64,000 nt of DNA from Hymenopellis radicata (Eukaryota; Basidiomycota; Agaricomycetes; Agaricales; Physalacriaceae). This document shows positions 11,827 to 22,316 of the stretch, one piece after another. Both the position numbers and the translations under genes were made by a program. Below the pieces are notes generated by a model, which worked only from the letters and a program-made list of their open reading frames with translations, had not been told where the DNA came from and ran no database searches. Location: positions 62,001-126,000 of the forward strand of contig JADNRX010000089.1 in NCBI GenBank assembly GCA_015501595.1, in the 5' to 3' direction. Every line of letters begins with the position of its first letter. Position 1 is the first letter of the stretch.

Positions 11827-14033
11827 ATGGCTAACAAAGCGGCACTGGTGAGCGGTTCCCAGACCACCCTTCAACGCGGCAAGGCATGTTTGCGATGCAG
11901 GTGTGTCGCGGTTATGTTTTTCTACCTCTTCCGGTGCTGAACGTTCCACAGGAAACGGAAAATGGTGATTTATGACCGCGCCTCTCGATATAGAGCGATG
12001 TGCTTATATTTACTCATCAGAGATGCGATGGAACCAAACCGGCTTGTCAGCAGTGCATCCGGGCCAAGAAGGGCGACAGCTGCGAATATGATGACGGAAA
12101 GGGCAAGACGCGCACCCAAATTTTGAAGGAAACCATTGTCCGCCTCGAGAATCGTATACGCGAGCTCGAGGATCCCGAATACATCTCGCCAGCCGTCACC
12201 CTCCACGATCCTCATACCTTCCATCATTCCGAATCCTCCTCTTCCTCCCTCGGGTCCCCAGGAAGCGCGACATTTTCCGGATCACACTCTCCATTCCCGC
12301 CTGGTGCGTAGTTATTTTTACTTTCCACCCCGCACATCATAGTCTAACTGATTTACAAGAAGCCACCAGTCCTTCAACTTCATGGATAAATCTCCCACAG
12401 GCTGTTCGTGTTTTTGTTCTCCCCCACATTCCATGACCATTGACGTCTCTGACAGACTTCCTCTTCACCTTTTGCTTCGGAGATATTTTACGAAGAACCT
12501 CAGATTTCGACGCCGTTTGACTTGGCGCCTCTCCTGTAAGTGCTGTCACCCCAATTATTTTGTATAGTGCTCTGATGGGTTATCTGTGTAGAGTGAACCT
12601 CTTTGCCCCCCACCGACACCAGTGCGGCCTTGAGGTGCACATGGGCCACATCAGAGAGAGCTTAAACCTTCCCTTGTCCGAACAACGCCACCCCGCGCTT
12701 ATGAACGCGATCTACTTGTGGGCTTGCTTCGTCTCACGGCCCGAGCCACTATGCGACCACGAAGAGTATTTCCTAAACCAAGCTCTTGAAGCCCAGCAGC
12801 AGGGTCTTCGGATACCCGACAAAGTCCTCGACGTGATACAAGCTTCCTGCTTGCTGTCGGTCTACTTTTTGGCCAACGGCCGCCTGCTAGAGGGTAGTTT
12901 TCATTCAAGCGCCGCCGCCGCCCTCGCCGTCCAGATAGGCCTGCATCTGGGCGTTCCTCAGGAGTCGCCAACGGGGTGGATGTCTGATGCCAACGAAACG
13001 TATGACCTCAAGCCACAGAAGAACGACTATCTACGCGGGGAACGTGTTCTCGCGTTTTGGCAAGTGTACAACCTCGACCGGTGTTGGTCGGTGGTGCTAC
13101 GGAAGCCCTGCGTGATCCCGGACGGCTCTAGTGCGTTAAGCTCTGTCAATTGCCCATGGCCACAGGACATTGCGGAGTACGAGTCGGTAAGCTGCCTAGC
13201 AAGCTCCGCGCTCTTCGTTGCTCATCCTTGTGACCATAGGGCTATATCGATCCGAGTCCAACGTTCCGGACATTGTCCGGATTCCTGAACGGCGATGTGT
13301 CGTCTGGTGGATACTCCATGCAAACCTTGCGTGCCAAAGCCTCGACGCTTTTTGCGCATGCGGACACGATTGCAAGATCATGGGACTCGGGTATGCGCTC
13401 TTCTCTATCATGAGATGGAAAGGATGTACTAATTTTTTCTGCCGAAGATATCAAAGCTCCTGCCAATATACAGGACCGGATACAGGTTCTGGAGATGACC
13501 ATTACGACGTTCCTCTCGACGCTCACGCCGGTGCACCAGCTGGATGGTACGATGTCTGACCAGAGACAGATACTCATTACAGTTCACACACTGGCCAATA
13601 CCGCCACGATCCTCCTCTTTCAACGATTTGCTCACGAAGGTGGTCACGCCTACGAGAAATGTGTGCAGGCCGCCAACACATGTCTTTCTATCGTCAAGTC
13701 TTTGTCGACGGCCGACTTTGGCATGTTGGATCCAATACTTGGTGTAGGTTCCTCGAGCTGACTCATGATACGTGTTTGACGCTTCCGCAGACCTGCTGGA
13801 CGACTGTAGCGGAGATTCTTGTCCGCCAGCTCGATGCTATTGAATCGGCATGGTCCCCAGTAAATGCCACTGACCAGCGTACTGATCTAACGACGCTTCT
13901 GATCGCTATGACCAACTTTGATTCGCACTTTCCTATTCTTGGTGCGTGTCTTCACCGACTCATGTTCCTGCTGCTCACCGGTACCGCCGTAGCCCTTCCG
14001 ATATCAAAACTCAAAACACGATTGGAAGTTTAG
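11827..14033 (+). CDS. Zn2Cys6 fungal transcription factor
   Basis: Exons: 11827-11900, 11952-11964, 12021-12303, 12360-12403, 12456-12535, 12592-13186, 13240-13390, 13448-13743, 13791-14033. The product is about 592 aa and phase is kept throughout. A binuclear zinc cluster is seen at residues 21-50 (C21, C24, C31, C38, C41, C50) after RGKA; it is assembled from three exons, one of only 13 nt. An acidic and helical linker follows (IVRLENRIRELED, probable dimerisation coil), then a fungal-specific transcription factor middle region (NLPLSEQRHPALMNAIYLW, RVLAFWQVYNLDR). Expected to bind CGG-type sites in the nucleus; the target is unknown. Exon 6 has two in-frame acceptors, 12568 and 12592, differing by eight codons. 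The last about 40 nt before the stop can also be spliced out in frame. Confidence 0.9.
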
Positions 14034-14831
14034 ACGTCATGCCTAGATGGACAATTCGGACTTTTCATTTGGACTGCTTGGACGCTTTTACCCTTTGGAC
14101 ATTTACTGCCATTGCATGGACACAGACACCTTTCTGGACATTTTCGTTCTTTTTTCTCGGACCTTTGACATTCCTTCTCATTCACGTACGGACACACACC
14201 TAGTGGACACTTTTTCTCAGAATTGGCGGGTCCGGATTCTTTCACGCTCCCTACGACTTTATTTTCACGATTATCATTTCTCGGACCTTGCTTTGCATTT
14301 TATCTGGCATAGACTCATTGGACAGCTTTACACCCATGGACGGATTTTTGTAACACTAGAACATATCCACACTACTACATAATCTTTATAATGTAGTACT
14401 ACTTACTTATACCTTGAACTGTACTTATTGCTCGTTGACTTTTCTTTGCTTTGCTGATAGCTTTTATGATTTATCCGTAGTAATAGTGCTGGGACGCTGC
14501 AAATCTAAACGTGTACTTTTATCTCGACTCATCGACGTGTGGCGGATTCCTTTGTGTGAGGGAATGCTCCGAAGCGCTTTGACTTCCGGTCTACTATCGG
14601 AGTAGGCGCATGTTGACTCAATTGAGATGTCCAAGAACATTGGCGCGAGTCTTGGTGTACGCGGCAAATGTTCCAACGAGGAGTAGCCGCTGTCAGTTTG
14701 AGCACTGAAAGCGCGGAACAACCATACATGGAAACGAGATGGAGTTGCACCCCTGATTGATATTCATAGCCAAGAACACTGCCTTCATCGCTTGCTTCTT
14801 ACCACCACCACGACCGATAGTGGGCTACACG
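14034..14831. other. 3' region with periodic GGAC, then intergenic
   Basis: Bases 14045-14345 contain about thirteen GGAC motifs on the + strand, spaced by pyrimidine-rich stretches, and almost none on the other strand. This is probably the 3' UTR of the regulator. No gene is seen in 14350-14831. Confidence 0.4.
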
Positions 14832-17680
14832 ATGAGTATATTCAAGAAGGTCATTGGGCACGCCCGCGACGAGATCATCGGTGAGCCCGCCGCCGTTGTC
14901 GACGATATATTTACGATGGGCGAATGCAGGTTTTGTCAATCCCGACCGTCGTCACGATGACCCCGAAGAGGTGAAGGCGGACGAAATTCGACAGGCTATC
15001 CGCGACGAACACCGTTTCACGTCCTTTGCTGAAGAGAGGGCCAACAACTTTGTCAAATGGTACGCTTTCACGGTTTCCATCGATATTGATCTCATTTTGC
15101 CAAGGCACGTCGACGGCCACGACTACATGTGGGCGCTCTCGGAAATGCTGGACCGCGCCAAGGAGGCTATCTTCATCTTGGATTGGTGGCTCACGCCCGA
15201 GCTCTTCTTGAGGCGCCCGCCTGCGGACCATCTGGACTACCGTCTGGACCGCCTTTTAAAGCGCAAGGCCGAACAGGGCGTCAAGATCTATGTTGTCGTT
15301 TACAAGGAAGTCACGCAGACAATGACTATGAGCTCCAGCCACACGAAACACGCTCTGGAGGATCTCCATCCCAACATTACTTGTTTGCGCCATCCAGATC
15401 ACATCGGTTCAAAGGACTCAATCCAGTTCTGGTCCCACCACGAGAAAGTCGTCGTTGTCGACAACCACTATGCGTGCATCGGTGGTTTAGATCTGTGTTT
15501 CGGTCGCTGGGACACGCATAATCATCCTCTTGCTGATGTCCATCCCATGGACTTTTCGCGTACCCTCTTCGCCGGTCAGGACTACAACAATGCCCGCATC
15601 CAAGACTTCAAGGAGGTCAAGGACTTTGCCAGTAACACCCTCAGCAGGCTTGAGAGCGCCCGTATGCCTTGGCATGACGTCCATATGAGTCTGACGGGAC
15701 CCGTGGTCCTTGATATCGTCCAACATTTCGTGGAGCGATGGAACGAGATTAAGAAGAGGAAGTATCGCAACGACGAGTTCGTCTTTCCCTTTATATCCAG
15801 ATAAAATCCTCAATGTTACTTCTAGGAAAGTCGATTGGTTGTCACTGCCACACGACGTTGAAGCTGCGCCTAATGAAGCCGTGGTTCGTCATCCTCACCG
15901 TGAACAATGGGCTGGCATGGGCAGGAAGTACAAGAACCGCTGGCACAGAATGTATGGCGGAGGTGAAGAGGAGGAAGAACCTCATCACGATGAGACTTTC
16001 CGTCCGCCTGCGACGACGTCTTGCAAAGTCCAGGTTTGCCGTAGTGTGTCGGACTGGAGTCACGGGGTCCTCACGGAGCACTCCATTCAAAACGCTTGTA
16101 CGTCTGTTGTCTATATGTTCTTTGCTTGAAGACTGACGATATTCCAGATATCCAGCTCATCAACGAAGCCAGCCACTACATTTACATCGAGAATCAGTTC
16201 TTCATCAGTGCCACCAAGGAAGGCGGTGCGGTGGTCAATGTGATTGCCAAAGCGCTCGTCAACAGGATCGTGCAAGCCAATAAGGATGGCACCAAGTTTA
16301 AGGTCGTTATTGTCATCCCTGAAGTTCCAGGTTTCGCTGGTAACGTCAAGGACGAGGGTTCGATCAAGTACATCATGGCTGGACAGTACAGGACTATCAA
16401 TCGCGGTGGCGATAGTATCTACGAATGCTTGAGACGCGAAGGAATTGAACCGTATGTCTTCACATAAATTTTCATGCCTTGTCTAACTGCTCAATTAGCA
16501 TGGATTACATTCGAATCTATCATCTTCGCGCCTATGACCGCATCAATGCACCGGCTTCATACATCCAGCGAATGGAGGAGCATTCTGGCGTCAAGTTCAA
16601 CGAGGCTCAGGTTGCACTTGCCCGTGAGTGGGTCGGCGTCGGTGGACAAGGCCAGACGGAGGTCACCCTTGCTTTACCTTCGACTTCTGGAACTGGTTTG
16701 GTCCAGTCCGAGAAGGGCAAGGGCAAGGACGAGAAGACTACGGAGACGGTGAAGATCCCGGACACGACGGAGGAGGCGCAGGACATCATTCATCGCTGGG
16801 AACGGGCTAGTGAGGCTATCCCCGAGGACGACAATGTGAGCGACAACGTCGTGCAGCACATGTTGCAAGATGAGACCAGCCTTGCCTCCGAGGACTGGGC
16901 GGGTAGCGAGGAAGAGGAGCGTTCGGCGTATGTCAGCGAGCTGCTGTACATTCACAGTAAAGTCATGATTGTGGATGACCGTCGCGTCATTGTAGGTTTC
17001 ACATTCTGTTGCTTATTGCATTCTTCTAACGCTATTCACAGATGGGCTCTGCCAACCTTAATGACCGCTCTCAGAAGGGTGATGGCGACTCTGAGATCGC
17101 TTTGGTTGTCGAAGACACTGACATGATCGAGTCGCGCATGGATGGTCAAGAATATATGGCTGCTCGTTTCGCCGCTACTCTGCGCCGACAACTCTACCGC
17201 GAGCATCTTGGTCTCATTCCGCCACAGGATCCGTTCACCCTTCACAAGAACCCGACCGATTTCATGCGCCCTGCGCCCGTACCTAACCCCGAGGAAGGTG
17301 GCGACGAGGCTGTCATTGATCCTTTGGCGGACAACACAGTCGAGCTCTGGGAAAGTACGGCGAGGAAGAACAGGGAGGTGTTCACTGAGCTGTTCAGGCC
17401 TGTGCCTACGAACCTTGTGAGGGACTGGTCTGCGTATGATAACTACGTCCCCAAGGTCAAGACTGGCCACCTTGTTGATGGCGTGACTGTGCAGAGGGCC
17501 AAGGAACGTCTGGCAGAGGTTCGGGGAGCGCTAGTCGAGTGTCCTCTCGTACGTCTTTCCATCACCTTACCACGATCCCGTCTGACTGGTTCTTTGTAGG
17601 ACTTCTTGATTGACCAGAAGGACTTCGTCGAGGGCCCCGAATGGAAGGGCCTGAACCCCACGTTGCCCATCTACATCTAG
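14832..17680 (+). CDS. Phospholipase D
   Basis: Exons: 14832-14880, 14930-15776, 15826-16097, 16148-16451, 16499-16991, 17042-17548, 17600-17680. The product is 850 aa and all junctions keep phase. Two HKD catalytic motifs are visible: H187-x-K189-x4-D194 followed by GG (SHHEKVVVVDNHYACIGG), and H643-x-K645-x4-D650 followed by GSAN (IHSKVMIVDD, MGSANLNDRSQ). With the IENQFF and APNEAV..HPHR blocks between them, this fits the eukaryotic PLD1/Spo14 superfamily, which hydrolyses phosphatidylcholine to phosphatidic acid and choline. No PX or PH domain precedes the catalytic core, so it is the short fungal form and membrane targeting must come from elsewhere. A low-complexity acidic/Lys insert lies at about 555-600. 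Both active-site halves look intact. Confidence 0.95.
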
Positions 17681-19268
17681 ATGAACGAGGTTTACTGAAT
17701 CTAATGGACTGCAGAAACTAGCGAAAGTGTACGGTATGCTGCGAGGTGAAGTGTTAACTGAATGTAATATTTATGACAGTCTTCTTGAATTGTGATAACA
17801 TGCTGTGGACTGTGCATATGATAGGTCGTGAAACGTTCTACACCGTCGGCGGTGGCCTCCAGGCAATCAAAGACATGCGAAGCCATGAGTCACAGGCATC
17901 AGATATTTCAGGTTGCGTACCCATGACATAACCTTAACGATTAATTGCGATCTGGTCGGTGGAAGGGAGGGCAAAGCTGTGGTCGGCGGTCAGTTTCAGC
18001 TTGGCTCGTCCGTAGGCTTTGATAATCATCTAGCTAAATACGACTGGGTTCTGGTGTACCGTGTGCATCACAAGATGGAGGCTCGGCTAGGTACTAGATT
18101 TCTTCTCTTTGGGTCAAGGAAGCTCCGGCTGTTCAGTGTTCTGACGGTATACCATGTTGGGGTTGTACTGCATTTCAAGGATCTAGAGGTGAGGCGGAGT
18201 CTCATAGTACAGCCAGCCAACCGCGAAGATGGTCTCGATTTTCGGGATACAGACGGAGCAGCCTGACGCTTGAATGACGCATAAAGCTACGTACCGCTCT
18301 CACGTTCTTTGGTTCGTTCTAAGATGAACCAGGTCATTTTCGAACTCACTTATCCGAGTCCATGGATATTATTAATCTTCCCTAGCCCCGTTCTTTCTGG
18401 CAGATCTTCGAAGCTAGAATGCCAAGTTGGCGTTGTGGCGTTGACGTCGTGGGAGACGATAGCCTGTCCCTGGGCCTGATTAGAAGAAGCTGCGGACCAT
18501 CTTCGTGCAAGATTGCCGGTGAACGTGATGCAAGTAGTACTCAGCTTGGCATAACGTCCTCCAAACTGTTCGATTACTAGGTGACCTAACATTTAATCAA
18601 AACACCCAAGCCAAGCCAGCAGATGAATGGCTCTGATGAATGTATACTGAACAGCCAAGATTCAGGTCGCTATTTTTTCGGGACCTCAGAATATCGTGGA
18701 AAACGCCCGTTCACGGTCGTGGTACTTGAGACCACACGGTTATTAAATTGCGGAGTGCAGACGACAAGAAGAAGAACACTCGAATGGGTCTCGATTGTTC
18801 CGGAGAGCGAAGGGGCAGCATGTCACCTTGTTGAGTGCCCCCTAGTACGTCGGGCTTCATTTTTTGGTGCTCGGGATCTTTCTAGCGCAGGTCGTAGCGT
18901 GATAGGATGTATCCCGGGCGGCTTGCGGTCGTAGGAAGTGAGTGAGGCTCGCTTTTCACTCCGCGCAAATTTCCGAGATGTGCAGATTGACACTGTTCCA
19001 GTAAATGCGATCTTCGAGCATTATTTCGGGAGACGTCCTTACTTAGCATGTCAATGTAGCGCCGCTTGAAGGCAGTTGGGCGCATCGTACCCAGGGAGTT
19101 AGTCCGAGAATGATGTGATTACTGGTTGTAATGTAAGAGTGTAATGCACTGGTAGGTAACCTGACTTTGAGTGGGAGACAATGGAGCGAATAATTGGGGA
19201 ATAACAATTGTAGAGATAGCGACTTTGCTCTCACAGACACATGTACGCCACATGCTGTGGATAAAGCA
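17681..19268. other. Intergenic, no supported gene
   Basis: Short open frames only (for example 17913-18266 and 18623-18934) with no domain and no splice chain. A peptide near 18832 shares the few residues LVECPL with the end of the phospholipase gene, but flanking bases do not align. Confidence 0.5.
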
Positions 19269-19340
19269 AGCAGCATGGCGCAGTGGTAGCGCGCGGGGCC
19301 CATAACCCCGAGGTCACTTGATCGAAACAAGTTGCTGCTA
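19269..19340 (+). tRNA. Initiator tRNA-Met (CAT)
   Basis: A 72-nt perfect cloverleaf: 7-bp acceptor stem AGCAGCA/TGCTGCT, D stem GCGC/GCGC, anticodon stem CGGGG/CCCCG with loop CCCATAA, variable loop AGGTC, T stem ACTTG/CAAGT and discriminator A. Initiator features are present: A1:T72, three G:C pairs below the anticodon loop, and T loop ATCGAAA (A54, A60) instead of TTC. No intron. A T5 run follows at 19356. Confidence 0.97.
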
Positions 19341-19355
19341 TCAGAAACTCTTCTG

Positions 19356-19360
19356 TTTTT
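19356..19360 (+). terminator. Pol III terminator (T5)
   Basis: Run of five T sixteen bases after the tRNA end, the usual RNA polymerase III stop. Confidence 0.8.
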
Positions 19361-19552
19361 GCGCCTCAAATCACTACGATGGACCGACGGGACCAATTCC
19401 GTTTACCTCAAGATACTCTGTCCGCATATGCGTAACGTGTTCTTTTGATTTTATAGAACGATGCAGCCACTAAAATTCGAAGGTTACATCAATGACCCGA
19501 TGTAAGCTACGCATGCATGCGTCACCTCCTTGTCCTTTGCGAAGGCTAGCCT

Positions 19553-19848
19553 TTACTGGCAGACGATCTGTACTATTCCATCAGCATCAGAGTAAATGCT
19601 CAATAGCCAAAAAGTTGACCTGGCAGCACTTGACTGCGTTTCCGGGACCATTGGGGCCGCAAGAGACCCAGTCGGAAGCGCATCCTTGGGAGATGGGGAC
19701 GAAGACCTGAAGCTCATAATGAGAATTGCACTTTCAATGATGATGAAGCGGAAGGACATACACATCCAGCAGCGGCGCGATTATCAAGGGGAGTGGCAGC
19801 AGCAAGGGTGGCAAGAGCCGCGACGAGAGCGAAGAGCTTGAACTGCAT
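19553..19848 (-). CDS. Small secreted Cys-rich protein, left copy
   Basis: Read from ATG at 19848 leftwards: 29 codons, a 55-nt intron (GTATGT..TTCAG), 29 codons, a 52-nt intron, 4 codons plus TAA. The product is 62 aa. Residues 1-18 are a clear signal peptide (MQFKLFALVAALATL). The mature part has six Cys in the order C-x8-C-x6-C-x10-CC-x3-C. It is shorter than hydrophobins, which have eight Cys, so I leave it as a small secreted Cys-rich protein. Intron 1 contains an in-frame stop and is not a multiple of three, so it must be spliced. It differs from the right copy at one residue (Asp for Glu22). A TATA box lies about 92 bp upstream of the ATG. Confidence 0.85.
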
Positions 19849-19939
19849 GATTGGTTGATTGGTTTGTGTGGTTGAAGAAATTTGGAATTCTCAAAGTTGG
19901 AGCTGTTGGATATAATGAATCCATCTCGAAATCTGCATC

Positions 19940-19947
19940 CTTTTATA
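19940..19947 (-). promoter_or_regulatory. TATA box of left copy
   Basis: TATAAAAG on the - strand about 92 bp before the ATG, at the position matching the right copy. Confidence 0.7.
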
Positions 19948-20109
19948 CACAGAATTTGCCAATCTATTTTTGTTCAAACGCGCTGGGATGAGCATCTTTC
20001 CGAGCGCGACCGGGTCCGGTGTAGCACCTGCACCGACTTTCAGTGCAAACCTGAAAGTACCAGTGAGTAGAAATATTGGGTCGCCCGATGACCGATGGCA
20101 CCCTTGTCG

Positions 20110-20890
20110 TTAACGCAGAAACAAGTAGTTTGCGCGCTACTCTGTTACCTGTTGACCCTTTTTCCAACGGAAAATGGAGATTGAAAGCTATGTCGGCTGC
20201 TGGAACTGAGATCAAGTAGAACTCTAACGGCATTTTAGACTTCTATCCGTACTTGACCGTCTATGCCAGGATTAGTTAGACGACTCGTCATAGTCAAGCG
20301 TCCAAGGCTTCAGAAACTCGTCAAGCGTTTTCTCCCCAAGACGAAGCTGACGCTTTCTTGCTGGCAGTCTTGACAGTGACTGGTATAACAGGGAGGTTGG
20401 AGGATCAGGCCCAGGAGGAGAGAGACGCGTGAAGACGCGTGAGACGCGTCTGCGTGTTTATATGTATTTAGCAGGAGCCTTAAGCACGTCCGCATCTTGT
20501 ATTCGCACAATCACTGTCGTTTGGACACGTTCCATTGCACGCCCCGCCGTTACACTGGGTGGCTTTCGGGATGACCTCACAATGACCACATTCCGACTCA
20601 GGCCATCCGGCGACAAGTTGCGCATGGTGGAGCGCGTGCGCTCCCAAGCTCTCCTTGGGCTCTCCGAACAACTCCGCGTATTCTTGTCACCTGGAATCCT
20701 TTGCCCCGATGCCATAGGGATCTGTATGACCATGAGATCGCCGGCGCGAATCCTTGATCTATTCTAAAACTTACTCGGCTGCACTACTCTATTCTGCGGA
20801 GTCTAGTCTCTCTACGAATGCATCGGCCTTGTTTCAGCGTCCATTCGGGGGAGACTCTGGGAGAGCTACCTGACTGTAGGGCGCCAAGGT
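20110..20890. other. Spacer between inverted arms
   Basis: No convincing gene; overlapping frames on both strands at 20429-20767 lack domains. This stretch is the shared upstream region of two divergent small genes and holds three ACGCGT sites. Confidence 0.5.
20425..20449. promoter_or_regulatory. Three ACGCGT boxes
   Basis: ACGCGT at 20425, 20435 and 20444, spaced 10 and 9 bp. In yeasts ACGCGT is the MluI cell-cycle box bound by MBF/APSES factors. It lies near the middle of the divergent promoter region. A role here is inferred. Confidence 0.4.
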
Positions 20891-21053
20891 CGACACGAGT
20901 GCCATTTGTCATCGGGCGACCCAATATCTTCTACTCGCTGGTACTTCCAGGTTTGCACTGAAAGTCGGCGCAGATGCTACACCGGACCCGGTCGCGCTCG
21001 GAAAGATGCTCATCGCAGCGCGTTTGAACAAAAATAGATTGGCTAGTTGTGGG

Positions 21054-21061
21054 TATAAAAG
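21054..21061 (+). promoter_or_regulatory. TATA box of right copy
   Basis: TATAAAAG 89 bp before the ATG at 21150, conserved in both arms. Confidence 0.75.
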
Positions 21062-21149
21062 CCTGCTTACTTTGAGACTCATTCATTATCCAACAGCTCC
21101 AACTTGAGGATTCCAAAGTTCTACAATCAAAGCAATCAACCAACCAATC

Positions 21150-21444
21150 ATGCAGTTCAAGCTCTTCGCTCTCGTCGCGGCTCTTGCCACCCTTGCCGCT
21201 GCCACTCCCCTCGAGAATCGCGCGGCTGCTGGATGTGTATGTCCATCCCCTTCACCATCGATCAATTGCGATACTGATTATGCGCTACAGGTCTTCGTCC
21301 CCATCTCCCAAGGATGCGCGTCCGACTGGGTCTCTTGCGGCCCCAACGGTCCCGGAAATGCAGTCAAGTGCTGCCAGGTCAGCTTTTCAGCTATCGAACA
21401 TTTGCTCTGACGCTGATGCAAGAGTACAGATTGTCTGCCAGTAA
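21150..21444 (+). CDS. Small secreted Cys-rich protein, right copy
   Basis: Exons 21150-21236, 21291-21377 and 21430-21444 encode 62 aa. The signal peptide is residues 1-18; six Cys are at 29, 38, 45, 56, 57 and 61. Identical to the left copy except Glu22. Intron 1 (54 nt, GTATGT..CTACAG, branch TACTGAT) is a multiple of three without a stop; retaining it would add 18 residues with two more Cys. The matching intron of the left copy cannot be retained in frame, so splicing is the ancestral state. Function unknown; size, secretion and Cys content suit a cell-surface or interaction protein. Confidence 0.88.
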
Positions 21445-21510
21445 ATGTCTGGACTTCAAATGACAAGGAGCGGGATGCATGCTTGTAGCTTACATCGGTT
21501 CAGTAACAGT

Positions 21511-22210
21511 CGGGTCTTAATGATTGCATCCTTCTATCAAGTACTTAACAATCGCCCGACTTGAGGAAATGGCGAACATGGATGATGGGAGATATTCGAC
21601 GTAGCTTGAAGAAGAGTATGGAAGTTCTGGAGTAAGTTTTCGGCACGCGCCGCCAGTTGAACAGAACCGGCGAACTGGCGTGCGCGTCGCGCGCCAAGCT
21701 AAGTGACGACGCGTGATGAGGAGAGAGAGAGAGAGAGATGATACCGGCTGGTTTGGGGGTGAGGACCCGGCTGGGGGGAACCAAAGCAGACGAGACGGTT
21801 TCCGCGGGAGAGGCCACACCAGGGTGTGAAGGAGGAAACCGAATCGCCACGGGCAGCCGAGGACTCGGGTGGAAGGGTCCATGCTCGACCGTCGCAGCAT
21901 CAAGATCAGCTTCGCAGAAAAGGACGTCCAGAAGTATCTTCTCGGCGTAGCTCAGCGGCAGACACTCAGCGAGATTGAATCCTGCCCTCGACATTTCTGA
22001 TGTACTCCTTCGTCACGATCTCGTCAAGTGCCAAAGAACTGCTTTCAGTAAGTAATGGAAATGTTTAACACAAACGGTTTCCAATATCTCCGGCAGAGCG
22101 CTTGATGTGAGAGCAGAGTCCGAGTCTAAACGACTCCGTGGCGCCCATATCGTCTCAAGCAAGTCGATGTCCATGACAATCACGTATTCATCTGCGCCAC
22201 AATTTGTAGT
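21511..22210. other. Intergenic with GA microsatellite
   Basis: A GA dinucleotide run lies at 21718-21738. Overlapping - strand frames at 21517-21994 show no domain and are not supported. Confidence 0.5.
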
Positions 22211-22316
22211 TGGACAAAATTATTGTATTCTCACAATCGTCTAGTACTTATTGTAACTTGATAACTGTACGATACACATATTCCAACCCGCTCGTCGCAA
22301 TCCTTACGCTCGACAC

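Larger units (their letters stand above)
19490..20109. repeat. Left arm of inverted repeat (small secreted protein gene)
   Basis: Reverse-complement match to 20891-21504, with a spacer of about 780 bp. The arm covers the whole small gene, its TATA region and about 260 bp upstream. Coding bases are nearly identical while introns and flanks have drifted. Confidence 0.92.
20891..21504. repeat. Right arm of inverted repeat
   Basis: Reverse-complement partner of 19490-20109, running from CGACACGAG near 20891 to the shared GTAGCTTACATCGG at about 21485-21500. Confidence 0.92.

Noticed and set aside
18780..18860. Possible second copy of the phospholipase D 3' end
   Set aside because: Only six residues (LVECPL) agree; flanking bases do not align.
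21517..21994. Two overlapping - strand frames of 128 and 149 codons
   Set aside because: They cross a GA microsatellite, disagree in frame and show no recognisable motif.
21944..21995. tRNA-like box A (TAGCTCAGCGGC) and box B-like ATTGAATCC
   Set aside because: The two boxes are only about 20 bp apart, too close for an anticodon arm, and no acceptor stem forms.
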